The notes below the pieces were generated by a model that did no database searches, had not been told where the DNA came from, and worked only from the letters and a program-made list of their open reading frames with translations. A stretch of 64,000 nt of DNA. Source: Luteimonas mephitis DSM 12574 (GTDB taxonomy: Bacteria; Pseudomonadota; Gammaproteobacteria; Xanthomonadales; Xanthomonadaceae). The stretch is from positions 62,001 to 126,000 of the forward strand of contig NZ_KE383816.1 in NCBI RefSeq assembly GCF_000422305.1. Direction: 5' to 3'. Shown here piece by piece: positions 1 to 13,744 of this stretch. Made by a program: the position numbers and the translations under genes. The stretch's first letter is position 1, and each line of letters starts with the position of its first letter.

Positions 1-384
1 GAACGTGGCCTCGACGCTGACCAGCGTGATCAGCAGCGACGCCACCAGCGCGATCACGCCGACCGTGGTGAGCTGGCCGGTGTTCTGCGAGAACTCGCGC
101 AGGTAGCCCTCGATCGCGCGCGCCGAGCCGGGCACGAAGTTGGAGAAGATGTAGTCGCTGAGCTGGTCGCTCCACTTGTTGAACACCGGGAATGCCGACA
201 GCACCCCGAACACCACCATCGACAGCGGTACCAGCGCGAACACCATCGTGAACGACAGCGCGCCGGCCGATTCGAACAGCCGGTCGTCGAGGAACCGGCG
301 CCAGAGGAAGCGCAGGAACGTCCCCGTCCGCGCGCGGTCGTGCATGCGTTCGCTCCAGCGGTAGAGGGTGTCGAGCGGCTCCAT
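1..384 (-). CDS. YihY/BrkB family inner-membrane protein (C-terminus outside the window)
   Basis: Only the first 128 codons are inside the window; the frame is open to base 1. The ATG is at 384-382 and the protein begins MEPLDTLYRWSERMHDRA. The N-terminal segment around residues 20-45 (FLRFLWRRFLDDRLFESAGALS cut short here as LWRRFLDDRLFESAGALSF), followed by hydrophobic segments near residues 43-65 and 110-128, is typical of the YihY family (formerly mislabelled ribonuclease BN), multi-pass inner-membrane proteins of unsettled function. It is divergent from wrbA with an 87-bp gap. Family assignment is by pattern; the role is unknown. Confidence 0.85.
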   Translation of the reverse strand, partial: MEPLDTLYRWSERMHDRARTGTFLRFLWRRFLDDRLFESAGALSFTMVFALVPLSMVVFGVLSAFPVFNKWSDQLSDYIFSNFVPGSARAIEGYLREFSQNTGQLTTVGVIALVASLLITLVSVEATF

Positions 385-471
385 CGGGCGAAGGGTAGCA
401 AAGGGCGAAGGGCGGCACGCACCTCCCCCGACCTGCGACAATGCGTTCATTTCCGCACCGCGGCGAACGCC

Positions 472-1062
472 ATGCCCGACATCCTCGTCCTCTACTACAG
501 CCGCGGCGGCTCGGTCGCCCGCCTCGCACGCCACGTCGCGCGCGGCATCGGCGAAGTCGACGGCATGTCCGCCCGGCTGCGCACCGTGCCGCCGGTCGCA
601 GCGGCCACCCAGGTCGCCGCGCCGCCGGTGCCGGAGGACGGCGCGCCCTACGTGCAGGCCAGCGACCTGGACGAATGCGCGGGCGTGATCCTCGGCAGCC
701 CCACCCGCTTCGGCAACATGGCCGCGCCAGTCAAGCATTTCATCGACGGCCTCGGCGCGCAGTGGGCCAGCGGCACGCTGGTCGGCAAGCCGGCGGCGGT
801 GTTCACTTCCACCGCGACGATGCATGGCGGCCAGGAATCGACGCTGCTGACGATGATGGTGCCGCTGCTGCACCACGGCTGCGTGATCGTCGGCATCCCG
901 TTCACCGAGGCGGCGCTCAACACCACCCGCAGCGGCGGCACGCCCTACGGCGCCAGCCACGTCTCCGGCCTGCAGGACGATCCGCAGCCCAGCGACGACG
1001 AAGCGCAGCTGGCACGCGCGCTGGGCCGGCGCGTGGCCACGATCGCGGCGAAGCTGGCATGA
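472..1062 (+). CDS. wrbA: NAD(P)H:quinone oxidoreductase WrbA (flavodoxin-like)
   Basis: A 196-residue protein matching the usual WrbA length of about 200. The FMN phosphate loop is at residues 9-14 (YSRGGS), the isoalloxazine-contact segment GSPTRFGN at 75-82, and STATMHGGQE at 113-122 with PYGAS at 158-162; all are hallmarks of WrbA. The enzyme reduces quinones by two electrons using NAD(P)H and FMN, in the cytoplasm or at the membrane face. The ATG at 472 is chosen over an upstream in-frame ATG at 340 because the flavodoxin fold starts at once (MPDILVLYYS) and the earlier ATG lies inside the divergent yihY-like gene. Its TGA overlaps the ATG of the next gene, so the two are probably cotranslated. 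Confidence 0.95.
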   Translation: MPDILVLYYSRGGSVARLARHVARGIGEVDGMSARLRTVPPVAAATQVAAPPVPEDGAPYVQASDLDECAGVILGSPTRFGNMAAPVKHFIDGLGAQWASGTLVGKPAAVFTSTATMHGGQESTLLTMMVPLLHHGCVIVGIPFTEAALNTTRSGGTPYGASHVSGLQDDPQPSDDEAQLARALGRRVATIAAKLA

Positions 1063-1403
1063 CCGGGCGCGATACGTCACGCATCGTGCTGGCGGCCGCG
1101 CTGTTCGCGCTGTCGCTGCTGTTCGCGCTGTGGTTCCACGACGACCGCCACCGCCTCGCCGCGATGCTGGTGTTCACGCTGCCGCCGCTGCTTGCCCTGG
1201 CCGCGGTGCTGCGCGGCGGCACGACCGCGTCGAAGGGCGGATTCTGGGCCGGCGTCCTCGGCTTGTTCTGGTTTTCGCACGGGGTGATGGTGGCCTGGAG
1301 CCGGCCTGCCGACGGCGCTTACGCCTGGGCAGAGATCGTGCTGGCGCTGGTGATCATCGCGGCGGCGAACTGGCCCGGGCTGCGCGCTCGCTTCGGGCGC
1401 TAG
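1059..1403 (+). CDS. DUF2069 family small membrane protein
   Basis: A 114-residue, very hydrophobic protein with about four predicted membrane segments (near residues 8-26, 32-50, 60-78 and 88-106). A charged WFHDDRH segment lies between the first two. Length, topology and position directly after wrbA match the DUF2069 proteins found beside wrbA in xanthomonads (recalled, not searched). The ATG overlaps the wrbA stop (ATGA), so translational coupling is likely. Function is unknown; the coupling suggests a link to quinone metabolism in the membrane, which is inference only. Confidence 0.8.
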   Translation: MTGRDTSRIVLAAALFALSLLFALWFHDDRHRLAAMLVFTLPPLLALAAVLRGGTTASKGGFWAGVLGLFWFSHGVMVAWSRPADGAYAWAEIVLALVIIAAANWPGLRARFGR

Positions 1404-1474
1404 AATCCACGCCGGTGGGAGCAGCCAGGGCCGCTTCCAAAACAACCGCAACCACGTTCCCATTGCAGTACAGG

Positions 1475-1969
1475 ATGAACAGGATGGACGAGCTTCTCGT
1501 CGTCACCACCGGCGGCACCATCGACAAGGTGTACTTCGACGACAAGTCCGACTACCAGGTCGGCGAGCCGCAGATCGGCCGCATCCTCGAGGAGCTGGGC
1601 GTCGCGTTCCGCTTCCGGGTGATCCCGATCATCCGCAAGGACTCGCTGCACATCAACGCCGAAGACCGCGAGCTGCTGCGCGCGACCATCGCCGCGCAGC
1701 CGGCGCGGCAGGTGCTGGTGACACACGGCACCGACACCATGGTCGACACCGCCAAGGTGCTTGCCACGATTGCCGACAAGACCATTGTTTTGACCGGCGC
1801 ACTGAACCCGGCCCGCTTCCGCGGCTCGGACGCCGAGTTCAACATCGGCTGCGCGGTCGGCGCGGTGCAGTCACTCGCGCCGGGGGTCTACATCGCCATG
1901 AACGGTCGCATCTGGGATCCGCTCAAGGTGCGCAAGAACGTGGACGCGAACCGGTTCGAGGCGATCTGA
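1475..1969 (+). CDS. Short asparaginase N-terminal-domain protein
   Basis: A protein of 164 residues, about half of a normal L-asparaginase. It has the first nucleophile motif TGGTID at residues 12-17 and the second catalytic motif HGTDTM at 84-89. It ends after the N-terminal Rossmann-like domain, so the C-terminal domain that completes the dimeric active site is absent. Proteins of this length occur as a conserved family in xanthomonads, so this is probably not a truncation; the frame is clean and ends in TGA. Whether it hydrolyses asparagine is uncertain. A second in-frame ATG at 1484 is an alternative start. A GTAG-type repeat pair follows the gene. Confidence 0.75.
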   Translation: MNRMDELLVVTTGGTIDKVYFDDKSDYQVGEPQIGRILEELGVAFRFRVIPIIRKDSLHINAEDRELLRATIAAQPARQVLVTHGTDTMVDTAKVLATIADKTIVLTGALNPARFRGSDAEFNIGCAVGAVQSLAPGVYIAMNGRIWDPLKVRKNVDANRFEAI

Positions 1970-1997
1970 GGGCCGATCGCCCCGCACACTGCCTTTG

Positions 1998-2155
1998 GTA
2001 GGAGCGGCTTCAGCCGCGAGCTTTTGATGGCGATGACGGGCAAGCAGCCAATCGGCGCTTGAATGGGCGTCAGGGCACGTGTGGCCAATGCCCGCGGCGC
2101 GACACGATTGCTTGCCGGCACGCCGCAAAAAGCTCGCGGCTGAAGCCGCTCCTAC
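1998..2155. repeat. Inverted pair of GTAG-type REP palindromes, family 1
   Basis: The left arm at 1998-2023 reads GTAGGAGCGGCTTCAGCCGC followed by GAGCTT; the right arm at 2130-2155 is its inverse complement and ends GCCGCTCCTAC. Each arm contains the small hairpin GCGGC-TTCA-GCCGC. The spacer of about 105 bp has no gene. The layout (GTAG at the outer end, inverted doublet) resembles SMAG/REP elements described in Stenotrophomonas. It sits between convergent genes, the asparaginase-domain gene and the M28 peptidase gene. Confidence 0.85.
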
Positions 2156-2158
2156 AGG

Positions 2159-2190
2159 AAAAAAGGAATCCCGGCTCTTGCCGGGATTCC
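2159..2190 (-). terminator. Rho-independent terminator of the M28 peptidase gene
   Basis: On the minus strand a perfect 11-bp stem with a short loop (GGAATCCCGGC ... GCCGGGATTCC, 2165-2190) is followed by six T residues (2164-2159). It lies 23 bp after the peptidase stop codon. This is one of the two clearest intrinsic terminators in the window. Confidence 0.9.
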
Positions 2191-2212
2191 ATTGCTCCAA
2201 AGGCGCTACCCG

Positions 2213-4438
2213 TCAGAAGGTGACGCTCCAGCTGTCGATCCTGCCGGTGTCGCCCCGACCGCGATCGCTGACGCGCAGGCGCCAGGTGCCGTCGAGGCTC
2301 TCGGCCGACAGGTCGACGGTGTAGGCGCGGATGATGTTGTCGCTGCTGCCGCCGCTGCGGTTGTGGAGCAGGTACACGCTGCCGTCCGGCGCCACCAGGT
2401 CGACCCGCAGGTCGCCGGTGTAGGTGTGCCGGATGTCGACATCGACCTGCGCGGACGCCGGCGCCTTGCCGCCGCGACCGGATACCGTGACCGCGCTGTA
2501 CACCGTCGCGTAGTCGCCAATCGCGACGTCATCGGTGTTGGCGTAGACCTGCGTCGTTCCACCGCCGCTGTCGACGCCGTAGTCGCCCACCAGGCTCACG
2601 CCCGAGAACGCCGAGTAGCCCTTGATCCGCACGTGCCAGGTCCCGGCCGCAGGCGATGCAAACGTGCACGCTTCGCTGTTGCCCGATTTGTATGGCCGGC
2701 AGTCGTAGGTGCTGTCGGTGGGCGCACTGCCGGACTTCACGTACAGGTCGGCGTCGCCGCTGCCGCCGGACATCGTGAACACCAGGTTCGAGGCGCCGGC
2801 GGGCACTTCAAGCGTGTAAGCGAGCGACTGGCCCGCGCTGCCGGACTGGCCCGTCACCGGCACGCCCTTCTCCAGCGCGCCACCGCCGCCGCCTGCTTCC
2901 ACGGTCACCGCCAGCGTCCTGCTGCCGATGGCGCCAGAATCGTCGGTGACGGTCAGCGCCACGTCGTAGGTGCCGGCCGCCGCGTAGGCGTGGACCGGGT
3001 TCGCATCGGTGGAAGTACCGCCGTCGCCGAAGTCCCAGCTGCGTGAAACGATGCTGCCGTCGCTGTCGCTCGAAGCGTCGGTGAACGCGACCGACAGGCC
3101 ATCGACCGCCGCGTTGAAGTCCGCCACCGGCGGGGCGTTCTCGGCGCCGCCGCCCGCGGTCTTGGCCAGTTCGCCGAGGAAGCCCAGGCCGAGCTTGGCC
3201 AACGGCACGCTCGGCGAGGCATTTCCACCCATGTTCGCCAGGGTGTCGTCGGGCGTGTGGATGTCGTTGTTGAAGCCGGCCTCGAACATCATCGCCGACG
3301 GGAAGCCGGCGCTGGTCCACGAGGCATGGTCCGAACACGCGTAGCCGCAGGTGTAGGTGCTGCGGGTCAGGCCCAGCGGCGCCAGGTACGCGTCGAACAC
3401 GTCGCGCACGAACTGCTGCAGCCCGGCGTTGCTGTAGTCGGTGACCAGCTGCATGTCGTCGCTGGCGCCGATCGCATAGTTGGTCATGTCCAGCTGCAGC
3501 ACGCCGACCACGTTGACGCCCTGGTCCTGGAACGACTGCGCGATGGCGTTGGAGCCGCGCAGGCCGACTTCCTCGGCGGCGTAGCCCATGAACTTCACCG
3601 TCCGTTTCGGCTGCCAGCCGCTGGCCAGCGCGACGCGGATCACTTCGGTCAGGGTCGCAATGCCCGAGGCGTCGTCGTCGGCGCCGGGTGCGTCCATGTT
3701 GTCGCCGCTGCCGGCGTAGGAAATCGAGTCCAGGTGCCCGCCGAGCACCACGACTTCACCGGGCAGTTCGGTGCCCTGCACGGTCAGGATCACCGATGGC
3801 TGGGTCGAACAGTCGCTGCAGCCGGTGAACAATTCGGCGCTCACGTCGCTGCGGCCACCGGCCAGCGCCAGCCAGGTGTCGCGGATCCATTCCGCCGCGG
3901 CCTGTCCGTGGGTGCTGCTGTAGTAGCGGTTGGGCCAGGCGGTGGACAGGTGCTCGATGGTGTCGCGGATGTTCGCTTCGCTCACCTGCGGCAGCCACGG
4001 GCCGACGGTGGCCTGGTTGTCGACCGTGTAGTCGGCGACGGATACGGCGCTGCGCGCCAGTGCGGAGCGGTCGGCGGCGAGGAAGGCTTCCGCCTCCTCG
4101 CGGGTCGGGAACGCGAAGTAGCCGCCGCAGCGCTTCTCGCGCGTGTGCACCAGGTGGCTGACCTCGGCGAGCTGGTTGGCCTGGATCCGGGCCAGCATCA
4201 GCGCCGTGCCGACGCTGTCGCGGCGCTCGACACCGTCGCGGGCGATCGCCTGCAGGCCGCCGCGCCACGTCTCGTGCGAGGCAACGATGTAGACCGGCGC
4301 GAACGGATCGGCCGACCGCGCCAGCGCGGCGGTTTCGTCCGCGTGGTGGTCGTGCGGGGATGCGCCGGCGTGCACGGCGGGCGCGCCGGACAGCAACGCG
4401 CCGGCAAGCAGGCCGGCGAGCAGGGAATACGGTTTCAT
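2213..4438 (-). CDS. Secreted M28 aminopeptidase with PKD, PPC and P domains
   Basis: A 741-residue precursor. The signal peptide is residues 1-24 (cleavage after AVHA). Residues about 45-140 are probably a propeptide. The M28 catalytic domain (about 155-425) keeps all co-catalytic zinc ligands and the general base of the Aeromonas aminopeptidase type: H235 in GGHLDS, D254 in GADDDASG, E289-E290 in YAAEEVG, D317 in LQLD, H371 in CSDHASW. Then come a PKD domain (about 435-515, with WDFGDGG), a PPC domain (about 525-625) and a P domain to the end (SWSVTF). It should release N-terminal residues from peptides outside the cell. The start at 4438 is preferred over an ATG 36 codons upstream because the signal peptide begins there. 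Confidence 0.93.
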   Translation of the reverse strand: MKPYSLLAGLLAGALLSGAPAVHAGASPHDHHADETAALARSADPFAPVYIVASHETWRGGLQAIARDGVERRDSVGTALMLARIQANQLAEVSHLVHTREKRCGGYFAFPTREEAEAFLAADRSALARSAVSVADYTVDNQATVGPWLPQVSEANIRDTIEHLSTAWPNRYYSSTHGQAAAEWIRDTWLALAGGRSDVSAELFTGCSDCSTQPSVILTVQGTELPGEVVVLGGHLDSISYAGSGDNMDAPGADDDASGIATLTEVIRVALASGWQPKRTVKFMGYAAEEVGLRGSNAIAQSFQDQGVNVVGVLQLDMTNYAIGASDDMQLVTDYSNAGLQQFVRDVFDAYLAPLGLTRSTYTCGYACSDHASWTSAGFPSAMMFEAGFNNDIHTPDDTLANMGGNASPSVPLAKLGLGFLGELAKTAGGGAENAPPVADFNAAVDGLSVAFTDASSDSDGSIVSRSWDFGDGGTSTDANPVHAYAAAGTYDVALTVTDDSGAIGSRTLAVTVEAGGGGGALEKGVPVTGQSGSAGQSLAYTLEVPAGASNLVFTMSGGSGDADLYVKSGSAPTDSTYDCRPYKSGNSEACTFASPAAGTWHVRIKGYSAFSGVSLVGDYGVDSGGGTTQVYANTDDVAIGDYATVYSAVTVSGRGGKAPASAQVDVDIRHTYTGDLRVDLVAPDGSVYLLHNRSGGSSDNIIRAYTVDLSAESLDGTWRLRVSDRGRGDTGRIDSWSVTF

Positions 4439-4606
4439 CGGGATGGCTCCTTGGCGGCCCGCCGCGCGGAACGGCAGACCGGATTGTTCGGGACAGGGAT
4501 GCAGAGGGGGCTGGCCGCCGGAAAGGCCGGGCCGGAACGCACGCAAAGCGGGCCATGCCGATCGGCAGGCATCCTGCCCCGCCGGCCGCTAGGCCCGCTT
4601 ACGCGG

Positions 4607-4634
4607 AAAAGAGACCCCGGTCGACCGACCGGGG
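4607..4634 (-). terminator. Intrinsic terminator after the first M4 peptidase gene
   Basis: Read on the minus strand, the stem CCCCGGTC/GACCGGGG (4634-4615, 4-base loop) is followed by TCTCTTTTCC. It lies 16 bp beyond the TGA at 4650. Confidence 0.8.
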
Positions 4635-4649
4635 CCCCTGTACTGCAGG

Positions 4650-7741
<3,092 letters not shown>

Positions 7742-9346
7742 ATGCCGCATTCCCCACCGAACTCTCACGCCATCGACCCGCGCCTCGCGGCGCTTCCGCC
7801 AGAGGCGGTGCAACGGATGCACGCGGCGATGCAGGCGATCCGGCAAGGCGATGCGATGGCGGTGCTGCGACTGACCGGGGAGGTCCTCGCCATTGCGCCG
7901 GAGCACCCCGAAGCCCTGCGCCTGGCCGGCATCGCGCACAACGCCAGCGGCCGCCACGACCTCGCGCGCGACGCGCTGCAGCGCTCGCATGAGCAGCGGC
8001 CCGACGATGCCCTGGTGCTGATCGACCTGGGCAACGCCCAGCAGCGCTGCGGCGACCAGGCTGCCGCGCGCGCCAGCTGGCGCAAGGCATGCGAACTGGC
8101 GCCGAGACACCCGATGCCCTGGTACAACCTCGGCCGCGACTTGCAGCTCGAAGGCCACACCACCGACGCGATCGCCATGCTGTCGCGCGCGGTGGAACTG
8201 GCCCCGGATTTCATGCCCGCGCGCATCCTGCTCGGCGACGCGCTGGTGCACGCCGGGCATTTCGACGAGGCCGACGCGCACTATCGCGAGGCGCTGTGGC
8301 GCAACCCCGCCTGCGGCGATGCGTGGCGCGGGCTGGCCAACATGAAGACCCGGCCGCTGTCCGGCGAAGACCGCGAGCAGCTCGCCCTCAACCACGGCCG
8401 CGCCGACATCGGCGAACCCGATCGCGTCGCGATGGGCTACGCGCTGGGCAAGGTCTGCGAGGACCATGGCCGCCACGACGAAGCATTCGCCGCACTGCAG
8501 TCGGCCAACGCGCGCCTGCGCAGCGAAGCGCCGTGGGATGCGGCCGCCTTCAGCGCGCGCGTGGACGCGATCATCGCCGCCACCGCGCGGTTGCCGGCGC
8601 CCATCGATCGGGCGCTCGGCAGCGAAGTGATCTTCATCGCCGGCATGCCGCGCTCGGGCTCGACGCTGTTCGAACAGATCCTCGCCGCCCATCCGCAGGT
8701 CGAAGGTGCGAGCGAACTGCCCGACCTTGGTTACGTGCTGGACGAGGAGTCGGCCCGGCGCGAACGGGCGTTCCCGGAGTGGATCGCGCAGGCCGATGCC
8801 GACGACTGGCAACGGCTCGGCCGCGACTACCTGCAGCGCACCGCGCGCTGGCGCGAGCGACGTCCGCGCTTCACCGACAAGATGCCGGAGAACTGGCTGC
8901 ACGCGGGCGTGCTGCGCGCGATGCTGCCCGGCGCAACGGTGCTCGAAACCCGCCGCGACCCGATCGAAACCGCGTGGTCGTGCTACCGGCAGCACTTCTA
9001 CCGGCTGCCGCATTTTTCCTGCGACTTCGGCGACATCGCAGCTTTCATGCGCGACAGCCAGCGTGCGATGGACACCTGGCGCGAACGCGATCCCGGCCAC
9101 GTGCACCTGCAATCGTACGAGGCCCTGCTGCACGACCCGGACGCGGCAATCCGCGAGCTGCTCGATGCGTGCGGCCTGCCCTTCGACCCGGCCTGCCTGG
9201 CCTTCAAGGACGCACGGCGCAGCGTGCGTACCGCCAGCGCGACCCAGGTCCGGCAGCCGCTGCAATCCGATACCGCCCGCACCGGCCGCTACCGCGAACT
9301 GCTCGATCCGCTGCGCGCGGCGCTGGCACGCAGCGGCCTGTCCTGA
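7742..9346 (+). CDS. TPR-repeat sulfotransferase
   Basis: A 534-residue cytosolic-looking protein with no signal peptide. Residues about 25-260 hold several TPR-like helical repeats (for example PMPWYNLGRDLQLEGHTTDA). Residues about 295-525 form a sulfotransferase domain with the 5'-phosphosulfate loop GMPRSGST at 301-308 and the 3'-phosphate segment RRDPIETAWS at 404-413. Such proteins transfer sulfate from PAPS to an acceptor; the acceptor here is unknown and could be a peptide, as for tyrosyl sulfotransferases, or a small molecule. The ATG at 7742 is chosen because sequence upstream in the same frame is low-complexity Arg/Pro-rich. It stands alone between two minus-strand M4 peptidase genes. 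Confidence 0.88.
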   Translation: MPHSPPNSHAIDPRLAALPPEAVQRMHAAMQAIRQGDAMAVLRLTGEVLAIAPEHPEALRLAGIAHNASGRHDLARDALQRSHEQRPDDALVLIDLGNAQQRCGDQAAARASWRKACELAPRHPMPWYNLGRDLQLEGHTTDAIAMLSRAVELAPDFMPARILLGDALVHAGHFDEADAHYREALWRNPACGDAWRGLANMKTRPLSGEDREQLALNHGRADIGEPDRVAMGYALGKVCEDHGRHDEAFAALQSANARLRSEAPWDAAAFSARVDAIIAATARLPAPIDRALGSEVIFIAGMPRSGSTLFEQILAAHPQVEGASELPDLGYVLDEESARRERAFPEWIAQADADDWQRLGRDYLQRTARWRERRPRFTDKMPENWLHAGVLRAMLPGATVLETRRDPIETAWSCYRQHFYRLPHFSCDFGDIAAFMRDSQRAMDTWRERDPGHVHLQSYEALLHDPDAAIRELLDACGLPFDPACLAFKDARRSVRTASATQVRQPLQSDTARTGRYRELLDPLRAALARSGLS

Positions 9347-9387
9347 GCGGCCACCGGACACGGTTTCCAGGGGCCGGACATGCGAAC

Positions 9388-9461
9388 GGGCGGGGGAAGT
9401 CCCCGCCCGCCCAGGCATCCCTGCCTCCTCGACGAAGCCGGCCCCGGCCGTCCTGGCCGGG
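9388..9461. terminator. Two GC-rich hairpins between convergent genes
   Basis: Stem GGGCGGGG/CCCCGCCC at 9388-9408 and stem CCCGGCC/GGCCGGG at 9443-9461 lie between the convergent sulfotransferase and M4 copy 2 genes. Neither is followed by a T run on either strand, so terminator function is only likely, not shown. Confidence 0.4.
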
Positions 9462-9472
9462 ACCGGATGCGA

Positions 9473-11968
<2,496 letters not shown>

Positions 11969-12140
11969 TCATCGAAGAAGTGGAACCAAGCGCGGGACCG
12001 GTTTGGAGAACAGTCCCGCGATACCCCATGGACACAGCATCCGGCTTCGATGCGCGGACTGCCGCTTCAGCCGCAAGCCGTCGGCCAGCCGCGAAAAGAG
12101 GGTTCCGCCACCATCGAACACCGCCCCGGACATCCCCCGG

Positions 12141-12211
12141 AACATGACCCTGTGCGTCCTGATACTGACGAAAAACGGCAACTCAGCGGACGTTCACACT
12201 GAAATTGCAGC
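12141..12211 (-). promoter_or_regulatory. Upstream box shared by the two M4 peptidase genes (copy 2)
   Basis: It aligns by eye with 7373-7443, sharing CATGAC, TGCGTCCTG, TGACGA, TTCAC and TGCAGC in the same order with small gaps. It lies about 390-460 bp before the M4 copy 2 start. The inverted repeat seen in copy 1 is imperfect here (GACCC-TGT-GCGTC). Confidence 0.5.
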
Positions 12212-12441
12212 GAGGAATTGATTGATCTGTGACCAACCTCACGCTCGATGGCGAACCCGCAGCCAGCCCCGGAGCCTGCGGATTGACGTGCGCGGCCGGG
12301 TCGCGCGCAGGGACGCGCGCCATCGGGCACGAAGGGAGCGGGCAGCCCGTCAGGACTGCGCAAGTCGCGGATTCCCGCGATCGCGGGCAGTGGCCGGCGC
12401 CCGATGGTGCGCATTGGCCGGCGGAAGAATCGAACAACCCA

Positions 12442-12465
12442 GCGCCCGGGTGGAATCCCGGGCGC
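12442..12465 (-). terminator. Terminator-like stem after sufT
   Basis: A perfect 9-bp stem GCGCCCGGG/CCCGGGCGC with loop TGGAAT, 11 bp beyond the sufT stop. On the minus strand it is followed by TGGGTTGTTCG, which is only moderately T-rich. Confidence 0.5.
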
Positions 12466-12475
12466 CGGACCGGCG

Positions 12476-13027
12476 CTACAGCATCCCGGTTTCGAGCTTG
12501 GCGGCGTCGGACATCATCGCCCGGTTCCACGGCGGGTCGAACACCAGTTCGACGTCGGCCTCGGTGACGGTCGGGATCATTTCCAGCTTGCTGCGCACGT
12601 CGTCGACCAGGATGTCGCCCATGCCGCAGCCGGGCGCGGTGAGCGTCATCTTGACTTCCACCAGGCGCTTGCCGTCGTCGCCCTGGGTGACGTTGGCCTC
12701 GTAGACCAGCCCCAGGTCGACCACGTTGATCGGGATTTCAGGGTCGAAACACGTGCGCAACTGCTGCCACACCAGCTTTTCCACCGCGTCGTCGCTGGCG
12801 TCATCGGGCAGCGACAGCGGCTCGGCCGGCTCCTTGCCGATCGCGTCCCCGTCCGGGCCGGCAATGCGGAACAGGTTGCCCTCGACGAACACCGTGTAGC
12901 TGCCGCCGAGCGCCTGGGTGATGTAGCCGACGCTGCCGGCCGGCAGGGTCACGACATCGCCCTGCGGCACCAGGACGGCGGTGCAGTCGCGTTCGAAACG
13001 GACGGGTTCGCTGCTGCGGGAATACAT
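12476..13027 (-). CDS. sufT: Fe-S cluster assembly factor SufT (DUF59/MIP18 domain)
   Basis: A 183-residue protein. The N-terminal 80 residues form a small beta-rich domain (VLVPQGDVVTLPAGSVGYI). The C-terminal DUF59/MIP18 domain (about 95-175) holds VVDLGLVYE, the conserved cysteine in LTAPGCGMGD and the closing VELVFDPPWN. This two-part layout and length are those of SufT, an auxiliary factor in iron-sulfur protein maturation. The start at 13027 (MYSRSSEPV) is chosen over an ATG 68 codons upstream that lies in unrelated Arg/Pro-rich sequence. The rest of the suf operon is not in the window. It is divergent from the small membrane-protein gene. Confidence 0.88.
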   Translation of the reverse strand: MYSRSSEPVRFERDCTAVLVPQGDVVTLPAGSVGYITQALGGSYTVFVEGNLFRIAGPDGDAIGKEPAEPLSLPDDASDDAVEKLVWQQLRTCFDPEIPINVVDLGLVYEANVTQGDDGKRLVEVKMTLTAPGCGMGDILVDDVRSKLEMIPTVTEADVELVFDPPWNRAMMSDAAKLETGML

Positions 13028-13185
13028 GGTCGGTCGTGGGCCTGTGTGGAATGCGGTCCGCAGGGTCGCTTTCGCCGGGAAGGCGTGACAGGCCCAGGAC
13101 GGTGGCGGCCAGCCGCCGCGCAAGGACGCCATTGTATCGCCGCGCCGACGGTATGCTGTCGGGCTGTCGTCCCACTGGCTGGCCC

Positions 13186-13599
13186 ATGCCCCCACGTACC
13201 GGATTCCGCGGCCCCGTGCCCGCACTCGCATTGCTGCTGCTGGGCAGCCTGGGCATTGCCGCGGCGTGGGTGCTGCTGGCCCTCGCCAGCGACCGGCAGC
13301 TGGGCTGGTTGGCGGTGGTCGCCGCGCTCGACGTCACCCTGATGCTGCGCCTGGGGCGCATGCGGCCGGGCTGGCCGCGCGCTGCCTGCGCCGTGCTCGG
13401 AACCGCGCTTGCGATCGCACTGGCCAACTGGGGCATCGTCGCGGGGCAGGTCGGCAAGTCGATGGCGCTGCTGCCGTGGGAGTCGATGTTCCGGCTCGGC
13501 CCGGACTTCATCTGGACCCTGACGCTGCTCGCGAACGGCCCTGTCGAGTTCGCCTGGTGGGGCGCGGCGCTGGTGATCGCAGCGGTCGCTTCGCGCTGA
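13186..13599 (+). CDS. Hypothetical four-helix membrane protein
   Basis: A 137-residue protein with about four hydrophobic segments (near residues 13-32, 37-52, 63-84 and 112-135). I recognise no family. The ATG at 13186 gives a short basic N-terminus (MPPRTGFRG) before the first helix; an in-frame ATG at 13153 is possible. Codon use looks like the neighbours. It stands alone, convergent with pntB, and context gives no clue to function. Confidence 0.65.
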   Translation: MPPRTGFRGPVPALALLLLGSLGIAAAWVLLALASDRQLGWLAVVAALDVTLMLRLGRMRPGWPRAACAVLGTALAIALANWGIVAGQVGKSMALLPWESMFRLGPDFIWTLTLLANGPVEFAWWGAALVIAAVASR

Positions 13600-13744
13600 G
13601 CACGGGAACACCGCGTCCTGACTCGCGCGACCAGTGCAGCGCCTGCTCGATCCCGGCCCCGGCGTTCGCGCCGAACGCAACCAAACCCCGAATCCGGCAC
13701 AGCCGCCCCGCCGAAGTTGACAGGGCGTCGGCCGATCCGCCGTC

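Noticed and set aside
1414-1436. GTGGGAGCAGCCAGGGCCGCTTCC as a REP arm before the asparaginase-domain gene
   Set aside because: It has weak similarity to family 1 only, with no partner arm and no GTAG end.
1475-1969. Asparaginase gene as a truncated pseudogene
   Set aside because: The frame is clean, both motifs of the N-terminal domain are intact and short proteins of this kind are conserved in related bacteria as far as I recall.
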